DNA from: Flavobacterium zepuense
GTDB lineage: Bacteria > Bacteroidota > Bacteroidia > Flavobacteriales > Flavobacteriaceae
Reading direction: 5' to 3'
NCBI RefSeq assembly: GCF_007097145.1
Contig: NZ_VJVZ01000011.1
Location: 1 to 64,000, forward strand
DNA length: 64,000 nucleotides
Numbering within the stretch: the stretch's first letter is position 1; each line of letters starts with the position of its first letter. The position numbers and the translations under genes were made by a program. This document shows positions 18,756 through 26,007 of this stretch, piece after piece. Under the pieces are notes generated by a model. That model was not told the origin of the DNA. It did not search any database and saw only the letters and a program-made list of their open reading frames with translations.

Positions 18756-18780
18756 CAGGAAAAGCCATTGCTTTTTCCTG
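18756..18780 (+). promoter_or_regulatory. Hairpin in corA leader (attenuator-like)
   Basis: CAGGAAAAGC pairs with GCTTTTTCCTG (10 bp, one bulged T) around a 4-base loop. The left arm starts right after the TAG of the short leader ORF, so a ribosome at that stop would cover it. No T tract follows, so a simple intrinsic terminator is less likely. Confidence 0.5.
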
Positions 18781-18806
18781 TTGCCTAACTATGGGAAATT
18801 GCAATT

Positions 18807-19733
18807 ATGGTAACCTTTTACAAAAAAAGCAATGGGCTGGCTATAGCCCAAAGCATTACAGATGCCGCGTGGATTAGCTTGGTAAACCCTACACCTGCGG
18901 AGACTGCATTTTTACTCAACGAGCTAAAAATACCCGAAGCCTTTTATAACGATATTGAAGACGTAGATGAGCGCCCCCGTATGGAACGCGAAAACGGATG
19001 GCAGCTGGTTATTGTGCGCATTCCGCTTAAGAATGACAGCGAACGCCTGCCGTACACTACCACACCATTGGGCTTTATTTTTAAGGATGACATTTGCATA
19101 AGCATCTGCTTTACCCAAAATGAGGTTATAGACGATTTTATTGCCTACACACAGCGCAAAAACATTACGCCTCAGGATAATTTTACACTGGTGCTGCGCA
19201 TTTTAGTTTCGAGCAGTATCTGGTTCCAAAAATACCTCAAGCAGGTTAACCAGCGTATTAAGGTAGCTGAGAACAATCTGGAGAAATCCATCCGCAACGA
19301 AGACTTGCAGGAACTTTTGCAGATAGAAAAATGCCTGGTGTTCTTTATTACCTCGCTTAAAGGCAACGAAATGCTGTTTTACAGGCTGCGTAACCTAAAA
19401 ACCCACAAAGAGACCTTTGACCCGGAACTTATTGAAGACGTAGAGATAGAACTCCGCCAGGCACAGGATACCACTAATATTTACAGCGATATCCTTACCG
19501 GCACTATGGATGCCTATGCATCGGTAATATCCAACAACCTTAACGTTATTATGAAACGGTTAACCTCAATTTCCATTATACTTATGATACCTACATTGGT
19601 AGCCAGCTTTTATGGTATGAACGTACCCAACAGCCTGCAGGATAACCATTACGGGTTTTATATCGTGGCGTTGGTGTCTTTCCTGATTAGTATAGTAGGT
19701 GTGGTAATGTTTAAGAAAAAGAATTTGTTTTAA
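18807..19733 (+). CDS. corA: CorA-family magnesium/divalent cation transporter
   Basis: A 308-aa member of the CorA/MIT family. The long cytoplasmic funnel domain contains alpha-helical runs (~120-240). Two C-terminal membrane helices flank the selectivity motif YGMN (~268-272) and the protein ends in a basic tail (KKKN). It forms pentameric channels for Mg2+ (also Co2+ or Ni2+). The ATG at 18807 was chosen because the upstream sequence in this frame has no suitable start. The gene has its own promoter and a structured leader with a short acidic ORF and a hairpin. Confidence 0.9.
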   Translation: MVTFYKKSNGLAIAQSITDAAWISLVNPTPAETAFLLNELKIPEAFYNDIEDVDERPRMERENGWQLVIVRIPLKNDSERLPYTTTPLGFIFKDDICISICFTQNEVIDDFIAYTQRKNITPQDNFTLVLRILVSSSIWFQKYLKQVNQRIKVAENNLEKSIRNEDLQELLQIEKCLVFFITSLKGNEMLFYRLRNLKTHKETFDPELIEDVEIELRQAQDTTNIYSDILTGTMDAYASVISNNLNVIMKRLTSISIILMIPTLVASFYGMNVPNSLQDNHYGFYIVALVSFLISIVGVVMFKKKNLF

Positions 19734-19756
19734 GTCAACTTTGTATATAGATAAGC

Positions 19757-19850
19757 ATTCCCCTCCTTTGGAGGGGTGCCCGTAGGGTGGGGTGGTTTAT
19801 TCATTTTAAAGAACCACCCCGGCTTTCAGCCACCCCTTCAAGGGAGGGGG
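19757..19850. repeat. Palindromic REP-like element, copy a
   Basis: A long imperfect palindrome: cccctcctttggaggggtg at the left pairs with caccccttcaagggaggggg at the right, and GGGGTGGTT pairs with AACCACCCC inside. The same element lies at 46247-46346, and its right half at 47790-47832. Confidence 0.8.
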
Positions 19851-19886
19851 AAAACCACGATTGCTACTATGATAACGATAAATTTA

Positions 19887-19922
19887 AAAGCCGTGATTTA
19901 CACATTGTAAATCACGGCTTTT
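19887..19922. terminator. Bidirectional terminator between corA and metB-like gene
   Basis: A 16-bp perfect stem (AAAAGCCGTGATTTAC and its complement) with a 4-base loop, with A/T tracts on both sides, between convergent genes. Confidence 0.8.
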
Positions 19923-19997
19923 AATATACAAATATATGTATCGGGTTATCAGCTAAAACCTCGTACTCGAAACTCTCAACCCGAAACTCTCAACGGC

Positions 19998-21140
19998 TTA
20001 CGCCAGCGCCTGCTCAATATCCGCAATAAGGTCTTCAGCATCTTCTACACCTACGCTAAGGCGCACAAGATCATCGGTAATGCCAATTTCTTTACGTTTA
20101 GGTTCAGGTATGCTGGCGTGTGTCATAAGTGCCGGGTGGTTGGCCAGCGACTCTACACCGCCAAGCGATTCGGCCAGTGTAAACACCTTTAGGTTTTCAA
20201 GGAATTTTATAGCTTCTGCCTTATCTCCCGATGTGAAGGTAAACGACACCATTCCGCCAAAGCCGCCTATCATTTGTTTTTTGGCAATATTGTACTGCGG
20301 ATGTTTCTCCAAGCCGGGGTAGTATACTGTTTTAATTTTAGGGTGGCTCTCTAAATATTCGGCCACTTTAGCTCCGTTTTCGCAATGGCGCTGCATGCGC
20401 AGGTGCAGGGTTTTAATTCCTCTAAGCACTAAATACGAATCCTGCGGACCCAATGTACCACCCGTTGCAAATTGTGCAAAGTGAAGTTTTTCGCCAAGTT
20501 CCTTGTCTTTTACAATAAGTGCACCGGCAATAACATCGCTGTGGCCGCCCAGGTATTTGGTAGCACTGTGCATTACAATATCAGCTCCCAGGTCTAATGG
20601 ACGCTGTAAATAAGGCGTTGCAAAAGTATTATCTACCGCAAACAGCACATTTTTTTCTTTGGTGATTTTAGCGATAGCTTCAATATCGGCCAACTTCATT
20701 AAAGGGTTGGTAGGGGTTTCTACCCAAACCAGTTTTGTTTTATCGTTAATAAGCGACTTAAATTTTTCTACATCGTTCATATCCACAAAATGGAAAACAA
20801 TGCCGTAATCCTGGTAAATGCGGGTAAACATACGGTAGGTGCCGCCATAAAGGTCATCCATAGCAATTACCTCGTCGCCAGGCTTAAGCAGTTTCATAAC
20901 GCAGTCGGTTGCTGCAAGGCCCGATGAAAATGCGAGTCCGCGCTCGCCGTTCTCAATGCTCGCAAGCGAATCTTCCAGCGCAGTACGTGTTGGGTTAGCC
21001 GCACGGCTGTATTCGTACCCGCCGTGTACGCCCGGGCTCTTTTGTGCAAAGGTACTTGTTTGGTAAACCGGCACCATTACGGCTCCGGTTGAAGGGTCGT
21101 GATGCTGACCCCCGTGTATGGTTTTTGTGTTAAATTTCAT
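19998..21140 (-). CDS. Cystathionine gamma-synthase/lyase (PLP-dependent trans-sulfuration enzyme)
   Basis: A 380-aa member of the Cys/Met-metabolism PLP family. The PLP lysine is in HSATKYLGGHSDV (~200), AVDNTFATPYLQRPL precedes it, and SLGGVESLANHPALMTH is near residue 330. It makes cystathionine from an activated homoserine, or cleaves cystathionine; sequence alone does not separate the two activities. The ATG at 21140 was chosen over a TTG five codons upstream. A TAAATTTG -7 element lies at 21173-21180. Monocistronic, with a terminator downstream. Confidence 0.88.
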   Translation of the reverse strand: MKFNTKTIHGGQHHDPSTGAVMVPVYQTSTFAQKSPGVHGGYEYSRAANPTRTALEDSLASIENGERGLAFSSGLAATDCVMKLLKPGDEVIAMDDLYGGTYRMFTRIYQDYGIVFHFVDMNDVEKFKSLINDKTKLVWVETPTNPLMKLADIEAIAKITKEKNVLFAVDNTFATPYLQRPLDLGADIVMHSATKYLGGHSDVIAGALIVKDKELGEKLHFAQFATGGTLGPQDSYLVLRGIKTLHLRMQRHCENGAKVAEYLESHPKIKTVYYPGLEKHPQYNIAKKQMIGGFGGMVSFTFTSGDKAEAIKFLENLKVFTLAESLGGVESLANHPALMTHASIPEPKRKEIGITDDLVRLSVGVEDAEDLIADIEQALA

Positions 21141-21172
21141 ATAAAGAAGGTTCAATGTCTATAAAAATTAGG

Positions 21173-21180
21173 CAAATTTA
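21173..21180 (-). promoter_or_regulatory. -7 element (TAAATTTG) for the trans-sulfuration gene
   Basis: An exact TAnnTTTG match on the minus strand, 32 bases before the ATG. Confidence 0.45.
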
Positions 21181-21245
21181 CTGTAATTTGGTTACACCTG
21201 TAACACCCTTATTAACCTTTTGCAAAACAATAACACACTTACTGT

Positions 21246-22040
21246 ATGAAATATTATGTATCGTTTTTTGCTGCCGTGCTATTATTGGCGAGCTGCAAAA
21301 ATGAAAAAGAAGAAACCGTAACCGAAGAAACCACTGTTGAAAAGCCTGTTGCACTGTCTTTTGAGAATAAAGAGTACGAGCAAAAAACTACGTTGCCGGG
21401 CAAAGACCCTAAAACCTATGTAAGCATAAGTGTGCCGGATGCGGTTGGTGGATCTTCCGTTGTGGCCGATACCATTAACAACAAAATATTTCATGTAGTA
21501 CGCAGTATTGTATATTTTGGCGAAAAGCCAACCGATGCTAAAAGCTACAAGGAATTAATGGCATCTTTTATAGGGTCGTATGATGAGCTTGCTAAAAAAT
21601 ACCCGGATGATCCCATGAGTTGGGAAGCCAAGATCAAAGCAACGGTTGATTACAAAACCGATAGCATTATCAATATAAAACTGCATAACTATATGTTTAC
21701 AGGCGGCGCGCATGGTTATGAAGGCGACAGGTCGCTTTTATTTAACGCACGTACCGGGAGGTCGTTAGTATACTCGGATATTTTTAAAGATGAGAAAGCC
21801 TTTACCGCTTTTGCCGAAAAGAAATTCAGGGCCAAGTATAAAATTCCGGCAGGCAAGCCCATTAACGCAACCGGACTAATGTTTGAAGGCGAAAAGTTTG
21901 CGCTTCCGCAGAATATTTTCTTTAAAGAAAACGGCATCCTGCTGTACTACAACGCTTATGAAGTTGCTGCCTATGCCGAACAGCAAAAAGAGGTAATGAT
22001 ACCGTATAGCGAAGCGGATGCCTTTTTGAAAATGAAATAG
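21246..22040 (+). CDS. DUF3298/DUF4163 (RsiV-like) lipoprotein
   Basis: A 264-aa lipoprotein with lipobox LLASC (Cys17). A Glu/Thr-rich linker precedes a DUF4163-like segment and a C-terminal DUF3298-type domain (NYMFTGGAHGYEG, ending in MIPYSEADAFLKMK). Related domains occur in the RsiV anti-sigma factor, which binds lysozyme, but most Bacteroidetes members have no known role. Divergent from the trans-sulfuration gene and convergent with nadD. Confidence 0.82.
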   Translation: MKYYVSFFAAVLLLASCKNEKEETVTEETTVEKPVALSFENKEYEQKTTLPGKDPKTYVSISVPDAVGGSSVVADTINNKIFHVVRSIVYFGEKPTDAKSYKELMASFIGSYDELAKKYPDDPMSWEAKIKATVDYKTDSIINIKLHNYMFTGGAHGYEGDRSLLFNARTGRSLVYSDIFKDEKAFTAFAEKKFRAKYKIPAGKPINATGLMFEGEKFALPQNIFFKENGILLYYNAYEVAAYAEQQKEVMIPYSEADAFLKMK

Positions 22041-22075
22041 TAAATGGCTTTAAAATGCGCTATTATATCTGACTA

Positions 22076-22660
22076 TTATCGCCTGTAAAACAAATTATGC
22101 TCTACATAGTCCCACACTTTTGCGGGCAGGAGCGGGCGCACATTTTTACTTTGCTTTATGCTGTTACGAATAAAAGTAGAGGAAATTTCTATTACCGGTG
22201 CATCTACACAGTTTATGCGTGCGTTAGTGGCAACATTTGGGTGAATTTCATCCGGGTTGTTAATGCGCGGATATACATAAATGTCGTGGTTTTGAAGGAT
22301 AACTTCATAATTTTTCCACTTGTGGAGCGAATTGAGGTTGTCTTCCCCCATTAAAAGGGAAAACTCATGTGTAGGGAACTTCTCCCGCAAATGCGCCAGC
22401 GTATGCACGGTATAATTAGGCTGTGGCAGGCGGAACTCTATATCACTTGGCTTTAGTTTAGGGTAATCTTCGGTAGCAAGAAAAACCATTTGCAGCCTGT
22501 GATGGTCGTCTAGCAGGGTACTTTTCTTTTTAAGCGGGTTATGCGGCGTTACCACTAACCATACCTGATCGAGCCCGGTATATTCGGCCATATGGTTGGC
22601 AATTATAAGATGCCCTGCATGTATGGGGTTAAATGTACCAAAGTAAAGGCCTACTTTCAT
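22076..22660 (-). CDS. nadD: Nicotinate-nucleotide adenylyltransferase NadD
   Basis: A 194-aa nucleotidyltransferase: GTFNPIHAGHLIIA (~8-21) holds the HxGH motif, and the C-terminal ISSTFIR is the second nucleotide-binding motif. It converts nicotinate mononucleotide and ATP to deamido-NAD. Last gene of the yicC-gmk-nadD unit; the gap to gmk holds a dispersed repeat. Confidence 0.94.
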   Translation of the reverse strand: MKVGLYFGTFNPIHAGHLIIANHMAEYTGLDQVWLVVTPHNPLKKKSTLLDDHHRLQMVFLATEDYPKLKPSDIEFRLPQPNYTVHTLAHLREKFPTHEFSLLMGEDNLNSLHKWKNYEVILQNHDIYVYPRINNPDEIHPNVATNARINCVDAPVIEISSTFIRNSIKQSKNVRPLLPAKVWDYVEHNLFYRR

Positions 22661-22710
22661 TTTTTGTTGTTTTACCGAGGTCGTTGGTAGAAATTATAAC
22701 ATACTCATGT

Positions 22711-22822
22711 TCATTGCGAGCGTAATGCAATGAAGCGCGGCACCCGAGGGCTTCGCCCGAACTGACGAAGTAATCTCATTCATTATGTTTCAGATTGCCG
22801 CGTTCGTGCATCCGCAATGACA
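22711..22822. repeat. Dispersed inverted-repeat element between gmk and nadD
   Basis: Starts with tcattgcgagcg and ends with its approximate complement (cgcaatgacaatg), with GGGCTTCGCCC inside. It resembles the widespread 'cattgcgag...agattgc...cgcaatga' intergenic repeats of Bacteroidetes. It lies within an apparent operon. Confidence 0.6.
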
Positions 22823-22865
22823 ATGCCTGCTGAAAAAACTGCAACCTCGACTGAAAACTTTCTTC

Positions 22866-23438
22866 TTAATCAGCCAAAAACTGTTTTACCAGCTCATAAG
22901 CTTCAGCCTTAGCCGTATCAAGGTCGTAATTTTTTATTATGGTATCAAACTGCGGGGCCGTTGCTAACTCTACCGATGCCTTGGCTATGCGCATGTTTAT
23001 CTTGTCTTCGCTCTCTGTGCTGCGCTTTTTAAGGCGTATTTTAAGCTCATCGATGCTTGGCGGCTTAACAAAAACGGCAAGGGTTTCGTTAGGGAATTTA
23101 CTTTTAATGCGCAGGCCACCGGCCACATCAATATCAAAAATAACGTTTTTGCCTTCTGCCCAAAGGCGTTCCACCTCGCTTTTAAGCGTGCCGTAAAAGT
23201 TATCACGGTATACCTCTTCCCACTCAATAAAATCGTCGGCTTTAATGTGTTTTTTAAAGTCCTCCAAGCTTATAAAATGGTAATGCTCGCCGTGTACCTC
23301 ATCTGCCCTGGCATCGCGTGTGGCAGCCGATACCGAGAATGCAAGGTTAAGCTCGGGGTGTGCCAGTAAATGTTTAACTATAGTGGTTTTACCCGACCCG
23401 GAAGGCGCCGAGAATACCAGTAATTTTCCGTTCTTCAT
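22866..23438 (-). CDS. gmk: Guanylate kinase
   Basis: A 190-aa P-loop kinase: Walker A SAPSGSGKTT (~10-19), SVSAATRDARADEVHG guanine-binding region, DIDVAGG and the lid region RLKKRSTESEDKINMR. It phosphorylates GMP to GDP. Lies downstream of the yicC gene, as commonly seen in Flavobacteriia. Confidence 0.95.
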   Translation of the reverse strand: MKNGKLLVFSAPSGSGKTTIVKHLLAHPELNLAFSVSAATRDARADEVHGEHYHFISLEDFKKHIKADDFIEWEEVYRDNFYGTLKSEVERLWAEGKNVIFDIDVAGGLRIKSKFPNETLAVFVKPPSIDELKIRLKKRSTESEDKINMRIAKASVELATAPQFDTIIKNYDLDTAKAEAYELVKQFLAD

Positions 23439-23536
23439 TAAAAATAGTTTGGAGTTTATCGTTTAGGGTTTAGAGTTCAGAGTTAACGCCACGCAGGCAC
23501 TCAAAACTACAAACTCTAAACCCGAAACAATAAAAC

Positions 23537-24394
23537 TTATAATACGTTAAGTACCTGTTCTTTAATTTTTTCCAGTTCGTCTTTCATCTGCACTACCAGT
23601 TTTTGCATTTTTGCATGGTTAGATTTAGAGCCCATGGTATTTATTTCACGACCCATTTCCTGGGTTATAAAGCCAAGCTTGCGCCCGTTTGCTTCGCTGC
23701 CCGCAATGGTTTCTATAAAATAATTAAGGTGGTTTTCCAAGCGCACTTTCTCTTCTGTTATGTCCATTTTCTCAAGGTAGAAAATAAGCTCCTGTTCAAA
23801 GCGGTTCTCGTCTACCGTTACCTTAAGCTCATCTATAGAGGTGCGAAGCCTGTCTTTAACCGTTTGAAGGCGCTCACCATCCAGGGCAACCGTTTCGTTC
23901 ATCAGGCTTAAGATGTTGCCTATCCTTATCAAAAATTCTTTTTCTAACGATGTTCCTTCCGATATCCTGAAGTTGCCGATATTCTCTAATGCCTCGGTAA
24001 TTACACCATCAATAGTAGCCCAGTCGTTCTCGTCTATCTCTTCACGCTCGGTTTTAAGGGCATCAGGCATGCGCACTGCCATTTTAAGCAGTTCGGTCTC
24101 ATCGCCATCTACCACTTCCTTCATTTGCTTAATGTAGGCCTTAACAATGGGCACATTAATTTTAGACGATGTCTCCTCACCGGTAACCTCAACAAAAAGG
24201 GAGAAATCTATCTTACCGCGCTCCAGCTTTTGGGCTATCTTGTTACGAAGGCCAAGCTCCATTTCGCGAAAAACCGAAGGCATCCTAACGTTAAGGTCGA
24301 GGCCCTTGCTGTTAAGCGATTTAATTTCTACAGTAATTTTTTTGTTGGGCATTTGCAGGGATGCTTTCCCAAAGCCGGTCATCGATTGTATCAT
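23537..24394 (-). CDS. YicC/YloC family endoribonuclease
   Basis: A 285-aa protein starting with MIQSMTGFGKA and with the C-terminal DUF1732 signature (FITQEMGREINTMGSKSNH). The family acts as a cytoplasmic endoribonuclease in bacteria studied. First gene of yicC-gmk-nadD; a TATCTTTG element lies 19 bases upstream of the ATG. Confidence 0.93.
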   Translation of the reverse strand: MIQSMTGFGKASLQMPNKKITVEIKSLNSKGLDLNVRMPSVFREMELGLRNKIAQKLERGKIDFSLFVEVTGEETSSKINVPIVKAYIKQMKEVVDGDETELLKMAVRMPDALKTEREEIDENDWATIDGVITEALENIGNFRISEGTSLEKEFLIRIGNILSLMNETVALDGERLQTVKDRLRTSIDELKVTVDENRFEQELIFYLEKMDITEEKVRLENHLNYFIETIAGSEANGRKLGFITQEMGREINTMGSKSNHAKMQKLVVQMKDELEKIKEQVLNVL

Positions 24395-24412
24395 TCAGAA
24401 TGTTATATTAAA

Positions 24413-24420
24413 CAAAGATA
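24413..24420 (-). promoter_or_regulatory. -7 element (TATCTTTG) for yicC-gmk-nadD
   Basis: An exact TAnnTTTG match on the minus strand, 19 bases before the yicC ATG. Confidence 0.45.
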
Positions 24421-24488
24421 ATAAAAATAAGCGAGTGGCTTTAAAGAGTTAAGTTTTCAGTCGCAGTCTCAGTTTGCAGCGGTCATCA

Positions 24489-24842
24489 TCACTTAGAAAG
24501 ATGCTCTGTAGCGGCCTGTACGTTTTTAGGGCTATTACCCACAAACACGTGGTCGCCGGCTACAATAACCGGACGGCTCAGGAACGTGTAATGCTCCATG
24601 ATGAGGTTCTTGTAATCGTCTTCGGTAAGTTGTTTGTCTTTAAGGCCGCGCTCTTTATAAAGCGTAGCCTTGCGACTAAAGAGCGCCTCATAACTGCCCG
24701 CCAGGCTTTTAAGGTGGTCTACCTCGGCCTCGGTCATGGGTTGTTTTTTAATATCGTGTAGTTCAAAACGTTCGGTATTGGGCAATGCTTTTATAATTTT
24801 GCGGCAGGTATCGCAGGTGCCTAGGTGGTATATTTTGTTCAT
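24489..24842 (-). CDS. ArsC/Spx-family reductase
   Basis: A 117-aa thioredoxin-fold protein with the redox motif CDTC at residues 9-12, and FLSRPVIV plus VGNSPKNV near the C-terminus as in ArsC/Spx proteins. Either a glutaredoxin-type arsenate reductase or a regulator-like relative; no ars operon surrounds it. The ATG at 24842 was preferred over a TTG two codons upstream. Confidence 0.82.
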   Translation of the reverse strand: MNKIYHLGTCDTCRKIIKALPNTERFELHDIKKQPMTEAEVDHLKSLAGSYEALFSRKATLYKERGLKDKQLTEDDYKNLIMEHYTFLSRPVIVAGDHVFVGNSPKNVQAATEHLSK

Positions 24843-24860
24843 TATCAACCATCTGTAAGG

Positions 24861-25268
24861 TTACTCAATCATTATCCCATCTTTCCATATAACGGGAATT
24901 TCGGCAACATCGGCTTCGTTTATGGCACCTGATTTAAACACAAAATTCTTGTCATACAGCGTATTACCTATAAAGTACGACAGCATAAACGAGTTATCCA
25001 GTACCAGTACGCTGTCTTCAATCATTTCAATTTTTACGGCACTAACGGGCGGCACCTCAACAAAGGCATGGCGCAGCATCGATGTTTTACGCTCCTCACC
25101 TTCAATAATGCCGGTGGCGGTGCTTACAACAATAACATTCTCCAGGGCAAAATCGCTGTCGTTTACCAGGTAGGCATACCAGGTTTTGGCCATAAAATCG
25201 TCGTTCCATTCCTGCACGGCGGCTACGTATACATTCTCTACTTTAGGTATTATAATATCTTTTTTCAT
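24861..25268 (-). CDS. Conserved-type small protein of unknown function
   Basis: A 135-aa soluble protein that I recognise only as a type common in Flavobacteriaceae. It starts at MKKDIIIPKVENVYVAA (25268); 16 more codons upstream are open but unlikely. The middle is beta-rich and contains the conserved-looking patterns VQEWNDDFMAKTWYAYL and FVFKSGAI. No signal peptide or membrane segment. It precedes the ArsC-like gene by 18 bases, so the two may be cotranscribed. Confidence 0.7.
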   Translation of the reverse strand: MKKDIIIPKVENVYVAAVQEWNDDFMAKTWYAYLVNDSDFALENVIVVSTATGIIEGEERKTSMLRHAFVEVPPVSAVKIEMIEDSVLVLDNSFMLSYFIGNTLYDKNFVFKSGAINEADVAEIPVIWKDGIMIE

Positions 25269-25385
25269 GTTTAATTTTTCACTTTTGGATTTTGTTTTAA
25301 AGTTTTTTACTGCCAACCTTAAGACTTCTTTATGAACCTGCGCTTTAATTTTTAAGTACCTTTAAAAATACAAAGTTATAGTATT

Positions 25386-25862
25386 ATGAAAACATTACAA
25401 ATTATATGCTTGTTTGTGCTGATAGGTTTTGGTACAAGCTGCAAAAAAGAAGCGGAAACTCCCTCTGTACAACAACAGGAACAGGGCACATTGCCTGATT
25501 CTCCCGTAGATACCGTTGCGCCACCTGTTACCGATACCCTTAATAGCTCTCAAACGCCTTGAACTGGTAGGTATTCCGGTACACTGCCCTGCGGCGACTG
25601 TAGCGGAATTAAAACCGAACTGGCTATTAATGCCGATAAATCCTACTCGCTTTCCTCCCAATACCTGGGTAGGGAGGCAAAACCCCATGCGTATAAGGGT
25701 ACCTTTTACCATGATGAGGTCACTGGGATTATTACCCTTGATGCCGAGGGCGACCACCTGAAGTTTAAGCTACAGGACGGCAGCCTTAAAAAACTCGATA
25801 AGTTTGGGGATGATGAGCAGGGAGCGCCTGCAGAGCAGTATATCCTTAAAAAGGTGGACTAA
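25386..25862 (+). pseudogene. NlpE-like copper-resistance lipoprotein with in-frame TGA
   Basis: ATG at 25386 opens a lipoprotein frame (lipobox GTSC, then an acidic/Pro-rich linker) that stops at TGA 25560-25562 after 58 codons. The same frame then continues without interruption to TAA at 25860-25862. The continuation encodes TGRYSGTLPCGDCSGIKT, the hallmark CxxC region of NlpE N-terminal domains, and a full beta-barrel. The TGA sits where NlpE proteins commonly have Trp (WxGxY), so a single TGG to TGA change restores a 158-aa protein. Options are a true nonsense mutation, a sequencing error or readthrough. No good restart codon follows the TGA. Confidence 0.8.
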
Positions 25863-26007
25863 CCGTGTTACGGTTTTCGGGATGTAACTATTTAAACAAA
25901 TATGCCTTCCCATATTTAAACCTCTTAATCAAATACTAAAATTGCTTTACTGTAACGCATTGTAGCTTCTGATTTGTATTTTTACAGATTAACACGTTAC
26001 AAAATCT

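Noticed and set aside
25560-25562. Selenocysteine codon in the NlpE-like gene
   Set aside because: The position corresponds to Trp in the family and no SECIS-like hairpin was recognised directly downstream.
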